A DNA stretch of 48,394 nt, from NCBI GenBank assembly GCA_025350695.1, contig JANXXI010000312.1:1-48394 (forward strand), in the 5' to 3' direction. The translations under genes and the position numbers were made by a program. The notes beneath the pieces were generated by a model. It was not told where the DNA came from and made no database searches. It was given only the letters and a program-made list of their open reading frames with translations. The DNA is from Acidobacteriota bacterium (GTDB taxonomy: Bacteria; Acidobacteriota; Terriglobia; Bryobacterales; Bryobacteraceae). This document shows, piece after piece, positions 23,554-31,932 of the stretch. Numbering within the stretch: position 1 is the first letter of the stretch; each line of letters opens with the position of its first letter.

Positions 23554-25418
23554 CAATCGCGGCAGCCACAATGCTGCGGGCCGCTGAAGAACCCAAACTG
23601 CTCGACTGGATGAACAATATCGCCCAGGCCCAGCTTGCCGAAAGAGGCAAGACGATTGCAGGCATCAAAACAATTGAACAAGCTCAGGAGCGTCAGAAAT
23701 GGGTCCGGCAACGCGTTCTTCAATTGATCGGAGGACTGCCTGACTATACCGGCCCCTTGAATCCGAAGACAACAGGAACGCTCGACGGCGGCACATTCAC
23801 CGTTGAAAAAGTTGCTTTTGAAAGCCTTCCCTCCTACTGGGTCACCGCCAATCTTTATTTGCCGAAGTCGCCTGGAAAACATCCGGCGGTTCTGTTCGCT
23901 CTGGGCCACTGGACCGAAGGCAAACCCGCCGCCCAACGCATCGCCGCCAACTTGGCCAACAAAGGGTTGGTGGTCCTGGCGTTCGATCCAATGGGTCAGG
24001 GCGAGCGGAATCAGGCTTGGGACAAACGCTCCGGGACAGGTCTAGCAGGCGGCACAACCGACCAGCATTTCGCCGCTGGCGCGCAAAGTATTTTGATGGG
24101 CGAAAGCTTCATGCGTTATCGCCTTTGGGACGCTAAACGCGCGCTCGACTATCTTGTTTCGCGCCCAGAAGTTAACGCTTCCAAAGTAGGGGCCACTGGC
24201 TGCTCCGGCGGCGGAACCATAACCACTTATATTTCCGCGCTCGATCCTCGCATTCAAGTCGCCGCGCCCGCCTGCTACATTCAGTCCTTCCAGTTGCTGT
24301 TCAAAGGACCCATCGGCGATTCCGAACAGAGCGTGCCGGGCTTCTTGTCCAGCGGGTTGGATCAAACCGATTACGTGCAGTCCTTCGCACCCAAGCCGTG
24401 GTTGATCTCCTCCACCGAACAGGATTTCTTCACTCCTGCGGCGGCGAAACTCGTCTACGAAGAATCCCAGAAGTGGTACGGCCTATGGGACGCGAAAGAC
24501 AAAGTAAAGTGGGTGGTTGGCCCCGGAGGCCATGGAACGCCCCTCGTCGTTCGAGAAACTATTTACGGTTGGTTCACCAAATGGTTGGCCGGCGCGGAAG
24601 ACACGCAGGAAGATCCGAAACTGAAAATGTTTTCGAACCTCGATCTCCAGGTAACCAAAACCGGTCAAGTTGCCGAGGAGTGGAACTCCATCGACCTGAC
24701 GGATTATTTACGTGCGCAACTGAAGTCGAAGATCACGCCGGGATCCGTCGAAGAACTTCGCGCCTATATTCGTGACCTGACCAAAACCGGACCTGGGCTC
24801 GATAGTAAGACCACAAAAATCTCAGTCGCAAAGCCCGGATCCCCAACCGTGCTGGTGGTTGACAGCTACGGCATCGTAACAGATCGCATGAAGACCATGG
24901 CGGCCCAGGGCGCTGGGGTGTGGTCAGTGACGCCTCGCGGTTGGCCAATTTCCACCACGGAGCGTCGATCCGCCCTGGGCGACTGGATCACGAACACGAG
25001 AGCCTGGCTGATTGGCCGCAACCTTCCCGGAATGCGCGTCCACGATATTCTCAACGGCGTCGATGCCACGGGCCAGCAAAAGGTACGCTTGGTGGCCGAC
25101 GGCGTGGCAGGCATTTGGGCGCTAATGGCAGCCGCGATTGATCCGCGCATTGAAGCCGTTTGGGTAGATCGTACACCTTACAGCCTAAGGGCCGTCTTCG
25201 ATAGCCCAGTGCACCGCCAACTGCACGACGCCACCATGCCAGGATTTGTTTTGCGTTGGGATCTGGCTGACGTTGTCAAAGCTCTAGATGGACGCAAACT
25301 CTTGTGGACCGATCCCGTTAACTGGAACAACGAATTCGTGCGCGTGCCGGGGGCATCTTACCAATACAGATATTTCGATCAAATGGACGAAGGTCTAATA
25401 GAGCAAATTCTAAACTAG
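23535..25418 (+). CDS. Secreted alpha/beta hydrolase, acetyl xylan esterase-like
   Basis: The 627-residue protein has a signal peptide (MRSFVLAIAAATMLRA) and an esterase core. 'PAVLFALGHWTEGKP' gives the oxyanion region, GATGCSGGGT the nucleophile elbow (GCSGG) and GPGGHG a likely catalytic His. A large C-terminal region (about 360-627) has a second Rossmann-like half with VLVVDSYGIVT and RLVADGVAGIWA. It resembles secreted acidobacterial acetyl xylan/glucuronoyl esterase-like proteins. It overlaps the GT28 gene by 19 bases, so the two are transcribed together. The substrate is likely a polysaccharide ester; this is inference. Confidence 0.82.
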   Translation: MRSFVLAIAAATMLRAAEEPKLLDWMNNIAQAQLAERGKTIAGIKTIEQAQERQKWVRQRVLQLIGGLPDYTGPLNPKTTGTLDGGTFTVEKVAFESLPSYWVTANLYLPKSPGKHPAVLFALGHWTEGKPAAQRIAANLANKGLVVLAFDPMGQGERNQAWDKRSGTGLAGGTTDQHFAAGAQSILMGESFMRYRLWDAKRALDYLVSRPEVNASKVGATGCSGGGTITTYISALDPRIQVAAPACYIQSFQLLFKGPIGDSEQSVPGFLSSGLDQTDYVQSFAPKPWLISSTEQDFFTPAAAKLVYEESQKWYGLWDAKDKVKWVVGPGGHGTPLVVRETIYGWFTKWLAGAEDTQEDPKLKMFSNLDLQVTKTGQVAEEWNSIDLTDYLRAQLKSKITPGSVEELRAYIRDLTKTGPGLDSKTTKISVAKPGSPTVLVVDSYGIVTDRMKTMAAQGAGVWSVTPRGWPISTTERRSALGDWITNTRAWLIGRNLPGMRVHDILNGVDATGQQKVRLVADGVAGIWALMAAAIDPRIEAVWVDRTPYSLRAVFDSPVHRQLHDATMPGFVLRWDLADVVKALDGRKLLWTDPVNWNNEFVRVPGASYQYRYFDQMDEGLIEQILN

Positions 25419-25433
25419 CCGTAGGTGTGCAAT

Positions 25434-25497
25434 AGGGCGGCCCCCTGGTCCGACTGCCCCGGTATCGGAAACCGCATCGAAGTTACGAGACGATACC
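25434..25497. repeat. Possible degenerate palindromic repeat and intergenic hairpin
   Basis: The convergent space (25419-25504) holds a GC-rich segment GGGCGGCCCCCTGGTCCG at 25434-25451. It shares its CCCCCTGG core with the 37906-38090 element. A 7-bp inverted repeat follows (GGTATCG at 25461-25467, CGATACC at 25491-25497). This may be a bidirectional terminator or a decayed copy of that repeat; there is no U tract. Confidence 0.35.
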
Positions 25498-25504
25498 AGT
25501 TCGT

Positions 25505-26866
25505 TTAGTCCTTAAACGTAATCCCCAAAGCCTTCATCTTGCGGTAGAGATTGCTGCGCTCCAGCCCCAACAATTCCGCCGTGCGCGTAACGTTCCCATT
25601 CGATTCTTCCAATTTCTTCAAGATATAGTCGCGCTCTGCCGCCTCGCGAACTTCCTGTAGGCTGCCGGACCATTCCGGGCGCTTCTCACTTGCCCCCTTC
25701 TTTTTCAGCGGCAACGGAACGTGGCGCGCATCCACTTTTGTTTGCGGATTCATGATCACAATTCGTTCCATCAAGTTACGCAATTCCCGAACATTACCCG
25801 GCCAACTGTAATCCGACAGCGCTTGATATGCCTCCGCGGTCAGTTCCTTCGCCTTGCGTCCGTATGCTCGAGTAAATTCGCCAAGGAAGTAGTCGCATAG
25901 CAGCGGAATGTCCTCCATCCGCTCACGCAACGGTGGAACATAAAACGGGATTACGTTCAAACGGTAAAACAAATCTTCACGAAAATTTCCTCGCTCAATT
26001 TCCTCTTCAAGATGCTTGTTCGTAGCCGCAATCACGCGCGCGTCTACTTGAATCGACTCCGTTGCCCCAACCGGTTCTATGCGTCCCTCGTCTAACGCGC
26101 GAAGCACCTTGGCTTGTGTCTTCAGGCTCATATCGCCAACTTCGTCCAGGAACAACGTGCCCCCGTCCGCCCGTTGCAACTTGCCGATTTTATCTTCATG
26201 CGCCCCAGGAAAGCTTCCTTTGAAGTGGCCGAAGAGCTCGCTCTCTATCATGTCCTCCGGAATTGCCGCGCAATTCACATCAATGAATGATTCCGATGCC
26301 CGCGTACTCATCTGGTGGATCGCCTTCGCCACCAGTTCCTTCCCTGTGCCGCTTTCTCCAAAAATCAAAACCCGGCCGTTGGTCGAGGCCATTAGACCCA
26401 ACTGCTGCCGCAATGCTTTCATCGGGACGCTTTCACCAATAATCTTCGAGCCGGAATTGGTCGAATGCAGAGCCCGCAATTCGCGCTCCATCTTGCGCTG
26501 ATGAATTCCGTTCTTAACCACTACCAAAACTTTTTCAATCGTTAGTGGCTTCTCTAGGAAATCGAACGCTCCAAGTTTAGTCGCTTTCACCGCGGTTTCT
26601 ATGTTGCCGTGCCCTGAAATCATAACGACCACAGGACGATCCAGCGGCGGAATTTCCTGGATCTGCGAAAGCGTCTCCATGCCATCCATTCCCGGAAGCC
26701 AAACGTCCAGCAAAACTGCGTCAAATGCCCTTTTCCCCAGCAAATCAAGGCAGATCTCGCCGCTGGCCGCCGTCTCAACGGTGTAGCCTTCGTCCTGTAA
26801 TACGCCGCCCAACGATTGCCGGATACCCGGTTCGTCATCCACTACAAGAATGCGCGTGGACTTCAT
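25505..26866 (-). CDS. ntrX: NtrX-like response regulator (REC + AAA+ + Fis HTH) with altered GAFTGA loop
   Basis: The 453-residue protein has three parts. The receiver domain has Asp10/11, phosphorylation site Asp54, Ser84 and Lys106. The AAA+ sigma54-activator domain has Walker A GESGTGKE at 170-177, Walker B FLDEVGD about 239-245 and arginine-finger region 'PPLRERMEDI'. A C-terminal Fis-type helix-turn-helix contains RTAELLGLERSNLYRKM. The sigma54-contacting loop, normally GAFTGA, reads GSFPGA at 217-222, so the key Thr is Pro220 (CCT codon at 26207-26209). Its start overlaps the kinase stop by 4 bases. Together they form an NtrY/NtrX-type pair. Since no sigma54 gene is in the window, loss or change of activation cannot be decided. 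Confidence 0.9.
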   Translation of the reverse strand: MKSTRILVVDDEPGIRQSLGGVLQDEGYTVETAASGEICLDLLGKRAFDAVLLDVWLPGMDGMETLSQIQEIPPLDRPVVVMISGHGNIETAVKATKLGAFDFLEKPLTIEKVLVVVKNGIHQRKMERELRALHSTNSGSKIIGESVPMKALRQQLGLMASTNGRVLIFGESGTGKELVAKAIHQMSTRASESFIDVNCAAIPEDMIESELFGHFKGSFPGAHEDKIGKLQRADGGTLFLDEVGDMSLKTQAKVLRALDEGRIEPVGATESIQVDARVIAATNKHLEEEIERGNFREDLFYRLNVIPFYVPPLRERMEDIPLLCDYFLGEFTRAYGRKAKELTAEAYQALSDYSWPGNVRELRNLMERIVIMNPQTKVDARHVPLPLKKKGASEKRPEWSGSLQEVREAAERDYILKKLEESNGNVTRTAELLGLERSNLYRKMKALGITFKD

Positions 26867-28911
26867 ACTTTCACCTCAATTTCACGCAATTCTTCAGTCG
26901 CACTGATAAGGGAAGGAATTTCCAGAACGAACTTCGCCCCTCGCGGCTTGTTGTCTTCCACCCGGATCTGCACATGATGATCGCCGGCAATGTGGCTCAC
27001 AATCGCCAGGCCCAAACCAGTGCCTCGGCTCTTGGTGGAAAAATAGGGCAGAAACAGTTTTTCCTTGTCTTCCGCGGAAACCCCACAGCCCGTGTCAGCA
27101 ACAATTAGTTCCACACTTTCATTCGTCGCGATTTGCGTTGTTATCGTAAGCGCCTTCACCGGCGAATCAAGCATTGCTTCAGCCGCATTATCCACCAGAT
27201 TCACGACGATGCCTTTGAACTGCTCCCTGTCCACATTCACTTGCGGCAAACCGCTGGCGAAATTGCGCCGAATCGTGATGCCGTCTAATCGTCCGGCGAA
27301 GACATGGAGCGCACTTTCCACAACATCATTCAGGTCCGATGGCATCGGCGATGGCGATGGAAATCTGGCGAATTGCGAAAAAGCGTCCACTAGATTTTTG
27401 ACGGATTCCACTTCAGAAGTAATGGTCGAAGTACACTCCCGCACCAACTTGGCGAATTCTGGGCTTGTAACCGCCCGATCCAACTGCCGCTGAATTCGCT
27501 CGGCGCTCAAGGCAATCGGGGTCAACGGATTCTTGATTTCATGGGCGATCCGCCTAGCCACCTCGTGCCAAGCCGCCGCTTTTTGCGCCCGCAGCAGTTC
27601 GCTGGTGTCTTCAATCACAACCACGAAACCTGAAGTAACCGTTTCTTCCAAAGCCGATACCGTAATGGAAAGATGCAACGTTTGCCCGTTCTTCTTCAAT
27701 TCCATTTGTTGCGCCGCCAAACCAGTGCGGCGTGCGCGTTTCATCAAATACCGTATCTCAGCCGCATCCTCGCGACTGAATAAATCCTCCAGCCTCTGCG
27801 CGTCATTCACAGCGGAATCCGAAAACATCTTCTGGAAAGCACGGTTGACTTTCAAGATGTGCCCATCACGCGCCACCGATATCACACCCGTCGGAATGCT
27901 CTCCAGAATCGTTTCCGTGAAACGGCGGCGCAGTTCCAATTCCTTTCCTGAAGCCTCAAGGTCGGCGGTCATGTCGTTAAAGGCCCGCACCAGCTTGCCG
28001 AGCTCATCGATCGCGCCCCGCTCCACACGGTAAGAAAGGTTGCCTTGCCGTACCTCTTGCGAAGCTTTCAGCAGCGCTGAAATTGGTTCGGTGATTTGCC
28101 GCGCCAGAAAAAGAGCAATCCAAGTGGCCACGAATAAAATGAAAAACGTGATCAATGCCAGAAATGCAATAAACTGATTCCTGGTCTCCGTCTTCGTCTT
28201 TTTCAGCCGATCATACACCGTTACCTCTTTTTCAATCAGACGTTCCTTCAGTTCCAGATCCACAGGCATGCGGGCTTGTACTTCAATCGCCGCCCCGTCC
28301 CTGGCCTGCGCTTTTCCGAAGAAACTGCGCGTTCCCAAATACGCACTCGACGCGGCGCTGCAGATCTCAACCCCATTGCGCTTCGCCTGAACAATCCCAT
28401 TCTCCGCGCAGATCTTCGCGTACAGGCCCGCCGCGCCTTCCTTTGCGTCCACTAATGCTAGCCAATTTGCTTGAGCAGTTGCCCTGTTCGACGTGTCTTT
28501 GGTCAACGACTGGCCAACCTCGATCAAGTGCCAGCGAATCTGTTCACCCGGCCGGCTAAACCATTTTTCGATGTTGTAGCTCAGCACGGAAATGTTCCAC
28601 ATCACCATGAAGCACAGCGGAATCACACTCAGCAAAACAGCGCCAACAACAAGTTTGGTGCGGATGCGAGATCCTTCACGATCACGCGAGCGTTCAATGA
28701 ACAGCTTCGCCACGGTTCGGAAGAGCATGAAGCAAACGGTCACCGTCAAAACGAAGATGAACGTCGTCAAACCCCACAAGACGAAGACTTGTGCGCTATC
28801 CTGCGGTGCGAAATTTCCCCAGGAGACAGAACCAGGCAGCACCAATAGCGCGAGAAGCAACAGGAAAAGCGCAAATCCCGAGACGTAATAGAGTGTCCGT
28901 TGTCGCGACAT
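26863..28911 (-). CDS. ntrY: NtrY-like membrane sensor histidine kinase
   Basis: The 682-residue kinase has N-terminal membrane helices at about 8-28, 42-64 and 86-108, a periplasmic or extracytoplasmic stretch to about 245, another helix about 246-270 and HAMP about 270-325. A PAS domain (about 330-435) and the kinase core follow: H-box 'RRIAHEIKNPLTPIALSAERI' with His457, N-box NLVDNAAEAML, then ADTGCGV and RGTGLGLAIV. The 'AHEIKNPLTP' H-box is typical of NtrY/NtrB-type kinases. It should phosphorylate the adjacent regulator at Asp54. The ATG is preceded by a perfect TATAAT, so the transcript is probably leaderless. Confidence 0.93.
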   Translation of the reverse strand: MSRQRTLYYVSGFALFLLLLALLVLPGSVSWGNFAPQDSAQVFVLWGLTTFIFVLTVTVCFMLFRTVAKLFIERSRDREGSRIRTKLVVGAVLLSVIPLCFMVMWNISVLSYNIEKWFSRPGEQIRWHLIEVGQSLTKDTSNRATAQANWLALVDAKEGAAGLYAKICAENGIVQAKRNGVEICSAASSAYLGTRSFFGKAQARDGAAIEVQARMPVDLELKERLIEKEVTVYDRLKKTKTETRNQFIAFLALITFFILFVATWIALFLARQITEPISALLKASQEVRQGNLSYRVERGAIDELGKLVRAFNDMTADLEASGKELELRRRFTETILESIPTGVISVARDGHILKVNRAFQKMFSDSAVNDAQRLEDLFSREDAAEIRYLMKRARRTGLAAQQMELKKNGQTLHLSITVSALEETVTSGFVVVIEDTSELLRAQKAAAWHEVARRIAHEIKNPLTPIALSAERIQRQLDRAVTSPEFAKLVRECTSTITSEVESVKNLVDAFSQFARFPSPSPMPSDLNDVVESALHVFAGRLDGITIRRNFASGLPQVNVDREQFKGIVVNLVDNAAEAMLDSPVKALTITTQIATNESVELIVADTGCGVSAEDKEKLFLPYFSTKSRGTGLGLAIVSHIAGDHHVQIRVEDNKPRGAKFVLEIPSLISATEELREIEVKV

Positions 28912-28918
28912 TTCTTTG

Positions 28919-28924
28919 ATTATA
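28919..28924 (-). promoter_or_regulatory. -10 box for ntrY/ntrX
   Basis: TATAAT on the minus strand lies 8 bases before the ATG at 28911, placing the start of transcription at or next to the A of the start codon. Confidence 0.5.
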
Positions 28925-28940
28925 GGGGATTACAACACGC

Positions 28941-30176
28941 TCAAGCCATTTCCACCTTCTTAGCCTTGGCCAAGTACGCCGGGTCAATCTCCACACCCAG
29001 TCCATCACCACTCGGAATCTCAATCATTCCGTTCTTGATTGGAAATTTCGGAGTAAACCAGGATTCGGTTTCTTCCTTGCCTCGGAACGGAAATTCCATG
29101 TATGGACCAATGTTCTGGGTAGCGGCGGCGAAGTGAAGAATGTTCACCGCCGACGCGCCGGTCTGCGTATTGTGGGGAACAATCGTCATGCCCGCCTCCC
29201 TCGCCATGCGCGCAACTCGCGCCGCCCGGATAAACCCGCCGTTGTAGTTGATGTCCGGCTGCACAATGTCAATCGCCCGGTTCTCTATCAGCCATTGAAA
29301 CATCCACAGGCTGGTGTCGCACTCGCCAAACGCAATAGGAATTCGCAAGGCATCTGCCACGCGCTTGGTTTCCGTGAATTCTTCCCACGGGCACGGCTCC
29401 TCAAAGAATCCGCATTTCATGTCTTCCAGAAACTTGCCCACCTCAATGGCCTTCGGCGCGGTGTAACAACCATTGGCGTCCACATAAATAGTCACACCGG
29501 CGCCGTACGTTTTGCGGGCCAACCGAACCATCTTTTCCGTACGATTTGGCATCGCGTCAATATTGTGCGACATGCGTCCCGCAATTTTGAATTTCATCGC
29601 CTTGGCCCCAGTCTTCGCCAGACCGTCGCGATATACTTCCACCTCTTGTTCGGCGGTTGTCTCGCGAATTCCTCCCGAAAGGTAAACAGGAATTTCCTTA
29701 CGCACCGCGCCGCCCATCAAATCGTGGAGCGGCTTGTGTACCGTCTTGCCAAACAAGTCAAACAGCGCCTGTTCCACATACGCAACCGGAGCCCAAAATG
29801 GCTGGCCAGCCATCTTATAGTTCTTTATGTAAATTTCATCGATCAGTGTTTCCAGATCGCGGATATCTTTGCCGATGAAGAACGGCGCCGCGACCTTTAA
29901 CAAAATCGAAACATATTCCTCAATCGGCGTCTTCGTCCGCGCAATCCCAACCACTCCATCAGTTGAGGTTGCCCGTACAAAATAATTCTTCCCAACTCTC
30001 AACAATTCGATCGATTGAACTGTAATCGGCGTCTTGGAAAACTTATGCAAGCCGAACACCGGGTTTTCGTATTCCGGCTTAGCGCCTTCCGCCTTTGAGT
30101 TGCGATACGAAGGAGTTGCCCCGGCGGCAAGCGCGGGAGCCAAGGTTGACGATGCAAGAAATCGGCGTCTGTTCAT
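28941..30176 (-). CDS. Secreted mandelate racemase/muconate lactonizing (enolase superfamily) protein
   Basis: The 411-residue protein has a Tat-like signal (MNRRRFLASSTLAPALA) and the enolase-superfamily fold. Catalytic-type residues are 'MKFKIAG' (KxK), YVDANG, FFEEPCPWEE and AFGECD as metal ligands (Asp, Glu, Glu), and the late IVPHNTQTG His. It should abstract a proton alpha to a carboxylate of a sugar acid. The exact dehydratase or racemase substrate is unknown. It sits 29 bases before ntrY in the same direction but separated by a strong promoter, and it is divergent from the RRM gene. Confidence 0.9.
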   Translation of the reverse strand: MNRRRFLASSTLAPALAAGATPSYRNSKAEGAKPEYENPVFGLHKFSKTPITVQSIELLRVGKNYFVRATSTDGVVGIARTKTPIEEYVSILLKVAAPFFIGKDIRDLETLIDEIYIKNYKMAGQPFWAPVAYVEQALFDLFGKTVHKPLHDLMGGAVRKEIPVYLSGGIRETTAEQEVEVYRDGLAKTGAKAMKFKIAGRMSHNIDAMPNRTEKMVRLARKTYGAGVTIYVDANGCYTAPKAIEVGKFLEDMKCGFFEEPCPWEEFTETKRVADALRIPIAFGECDTSLWMFQWLIENRAIDIVQPDINYNGGFIRAARVARMAREAGMTIVPHNTQTGASAVNILHFAAATQNIGPYMEFPFRGKEETESWFTPKFPIKNGMIEIPSGDGLGVEIDPAYLAKAKKVEMA

Positions 30177-30282
30177 AACGAGGCAATTGTACTACTTCGG
30201 CCAGCACCAGTCTTCGCCGTTGGCGAATACAAGGCGAAGCTTATGTAAAAACGAACGAGCTCCATCCAAAATTTATTCCCTA

Positions 30283-30305
30283 TTGACAGTATGTGATACA
30301 CTGTC
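30283..30305 (+). promoter_or_regulatory. Promoter-like region with 19-bp dyad before the RRM gene
   Basis: In the 214-base gap upstream of the RRM gene, TTGACA (30283-30288) partly overlaps a 19-base dyad, ACAGTATGTGATACACTGT, at 30286-30304 (7 of 9 pairs match). It could be an operator next to a -35, or an extended -10 (TGTGATACA). The long leader of about 85 bases to the TTG start is unlike other genes here. Confidence 0.4.
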
Positions 30306-30390
30306 CTTGCGTTTTTATGGATCGCAGACCGTCCGCTCGTCCGAGACAGCTAGTCCTGCGTCCGTTTCTTGACACGCTTGGAGGCTGATC

Positions 30391-30654
30391 TTGAAGAATA
30401 TTTTCGTTGGGAACTTGGCGTTCACAACCACCGAAGAACAACTTCGGAACATTTTTGAACAATTCGGCACGGTTGACCGTGCTGCTATCTTGACCGACCG
30501 CGACACCGGAAAGTCGCGAGGCTTTGGCTTTGTGGAAATGCCCAACGCCGAAGAAGCCGAACGGGCCATCAACGGCTTGAATGGGGCGGACTTCATGGGC
30601 CGCGCGCTCAATGTGAACGAAGCGCGTCCCAAGCCACCCAAAGGCCGCTACTAA
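30391..30654 (+). CDS. RRM-domain RNA-binding protein
   Basis: The 87-residue protein is a single RNA recognition motif with RNP2 'IFVGNL' at the start and RNP1 RGFGFVEM near residue 46-53, then NGADFMGRALNVNEARP and a short basic tail (KPPKGRY). The start is TTG 30391 with GGAGG six bases upstream. Bacterial RRM proteins of this type resemble cyanobacterial Rbp proteins and often are cold- or stress-induced RNA chaperones. Its long leader and dyad suggest post-transcriptional or repressor control. A hairpin follows 20 bases after the stop. Confidence 0.93.
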   Translation: MKNIFVGNLAFTTTEEQLRNIFEQFGTVDRAAILTDRDTGKSRGFGFVEMPNAEEAERAINGLNGADFMGRALNVNEARPKPPKGRY

Positions 30655-30674
30655 AAACCACTGGTCGTAGTTGG

Positions 30675-30691
30675 GCCGACCCTCGGTCGGC
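30675..30691 (+). terminator. Hairpin after the RRM gene
   Basis: A perfect 7-bp stem (GCCGACC at 30675-30681, loop CTC, GGTCGGC at 30685-30691) follows the RRM stop by 20 bases. There is no U tract, so it may be a processing signal, 3'-end stabiliser or a repeat rather than an intrinsic terminator. Confidence 0.4.
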
Positions 30692-30737
30692 GCGTGTCTC
30701 TCAAGTCGCGCGGTGCGAGGCTTGCCAAGCCAGTCGA

Positions 30738-31052
30738 TTATCCTAAACTATCGAGCGCCGCCTGGAGTTCGCTACGGGTGTGCGCGTCGCCAGTCTTCGT
30801 CGTAACCTCAATCCCCGTTCGATAGATAGCACGGGCCTCGTCAGCCTTGCCCATTTTTTCCAGCGTTTGGCCGCAATGAAAGTAACCGGCGGCATAATTC
30901 GGGTTGTGCTCAAGCAGCGTTCGGAATTGTCCCACGCCTCCTTCAAGATTTCCTGAATTAATAATCTCCATTGCAAGTCCATAACGGGCAAATGCGTCGG
31001 TGGGGTTTTGTGCCACCATATTCTTAAGGATTTCCATGCGGTCAACTGGCAT
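30738..31052 (-). CDS. Small tetratricopeptide-repeat protein
   Basis: The 104-residue protein has about two to three TPR units ('AFARYGLAMEIINSGNLEGGVGQFRTLLEHNP', 'AAGYFHCGQTLEKMGKADEARAIYRTGI'). It is cytoplasmic and has no catalytic motif; it should be a protein-binding adaptor. ATG 31052 is chosen over a GTG three bases earlier. TATACT on the minus strand ends 8 bases before it, so the transcript is nearly leaderless. It is divergent from the four-Cys protein with only 13 bases between start codons. Confidence 0.82.
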   Translation of the reverse strand: MPVDRMEILKNMVAQNPTDAFARYGLAMEIINSGNLEGGVGQFRTLLEHNPNYAAGYFHCGQTLEKMGKADEARAIYRTGIEVTTKTGDAHTRSELQAALDSLG

Positions 31053-31060
31053 CACTCTCT

Positions 31061-31066
31061 AGTATA
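31061..31066 (-). promoter_or_regulatory. -10 box for the TPR gene
   Basis: TATACT on the minus strand lies 9 bases before ATG 31052 and touches the first base of the divergent four-Cys gene. Confidence 0.4.
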
Positions 31067-31422
31067 TGGCCTGTCCCTTTCTTCGTCGAACGGCCAGCCT
31101 CACGGAATGCGCGAATGGCGGCCAGCCCAGATCAATGGGAAGCGCCTGCGTTGACGGCTATGCGCGCGGAAACTGCCACGCCTTTCCCTCAGCCGAGTCC
31201 GCCCCCGATGCAATTGAAGTAACCGCAGGTTTGGAAACAACGGACACGGTCGTTATCCGATACTCGATCGAGAGAAATTACTTGCCAGTTGCCGTGGGAG
31301 AGAATGTTTTTGTTTGGCCCACTCGGAAATGGCGTCACGCAATAGCCGATGAAATGATCGCCGCCCATATGGACGCCTACCTTGCGCAATTTGAGATCTT
31401 AAAGAATGGAGCTAAAGAGTGA
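31066..31422 (+). CDS. Small four-cysteine protein of unknown function
   Basis: The 118-residue protein is not one I can name. The N-terminal 40 residues hold four cysteines (Cys3, 15, 28, 37) in MACPFL, TEC, SACVDGYARG and NCHAF, a layout that could bind zinc or an iron-sulfur cluster. The rest has a strand-rich core (TVVIRYSIERNYLPVAVG) and a C-terminal helix. ATG 31066 keeps all four cysteines; the alternative ATG 31135 would lose two. It overlaps the thioesterase start by 4 bases (GTGA) and so is probably coupled to it. Its promoter is not clear because the TPR promoter occupies the same bases. Confidence 0.65.
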   Translation: MACPFLRRTASLTECANGGQPRSMGSACVDGYARGNCHAFPSAESAPDAIEVTAGLETTDTVVIRYSIERNYLPVAVGENVFVWPTRKWRHAIADEMIAAHMDAYLAQFEILKNGAKE

Positions 31423-31919
31423 ACGAAACAATTAACCCGTTGCCGGGACGCCCAGTAAGGGAATCCATCTCCGAAATGAGCGAGCACGCATTACCCAACG
31501 ATGCGAATGCCCTCGGCAATTTATTCGGCGGCAAAGTGATGAGCTTGGTCGATCTGGCTGGCGCCCTGGCTGCCATCCGTCACGCGCGATGCCCCGTTGT
31601 GACAGCATCCGTCGACTACCTGAACTTCATCCACCCGGTCCACATCGGCCAGTTGGTGATTCTTCGCTCCAGCGTCAATCGCGTATTCCGAACCTCGTTG
31701 GAAGTGGGAGTTCAAGTAACCGTGGAGGACCTACTAACCGGGGATCGTAAACACACCTGTTCCGCCTACTTAACTTTCGTTGCGGTCGATACGCACGGCG
31801 GCAAGGTTCTGATTCCACCCGTAATCCCCGAAACAGACCAAGAGATCCGGCGATTTACCGAAGCCGACGAGCGCCGCAGAATTCGCCTGGAGATGCGCGC
31901 CAAGCGCCAGTCTTCCTGA
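31419..31919 (+). CDS. Hotdog-fold acyl-CoA thioesterase
   Basis: The 166-residue protein has the YciA/ACOT-type single hotdog pattern 'LPNDANALGNLFGGKVMSLVDLAGALAAIRHA' with the catalytic Asn/Asp region, VTASVDYLNFIHPVHIGQL and a C-terminal basic helix. It hydrolyses acyl-CoA esters in the cytoplasm, usually as a hexamer. Start GTG 31419 overlaps the previous stop (GTGA), so it is coupled to the four-Cys gene. Confidence 0.9.
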   Translation: MNETINPLPGRPVRESISEMSEHALPNDANALGNLFGGKVMSLVDLAGALAAIRHARCPVVTASVDYLNFIHPVHIGQLVILRSSVNRVFRTSLEVGVQVTVEDLLTGDRKHTCSAYLTFVAVDTHGGKVLIPPVIPETDQEIRRFTEADERRRIRLEMRAKRQSS

Positions 31920-31932
31920 CACGTTACCAGCT

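Noticed and set aside
29133-29900. 255-codon plus-strand frame inside the enolase-superfamily gene
   Set aside because: Antisense shadow; the opposite strand carries all catalytic residues.
30661-30737. GC-rich segment after the RRM gene as CRISPR or attachment site
   Set aside because: Only one short hairpin (30675-30691) is visible with no repeated spacers or direct repeats.
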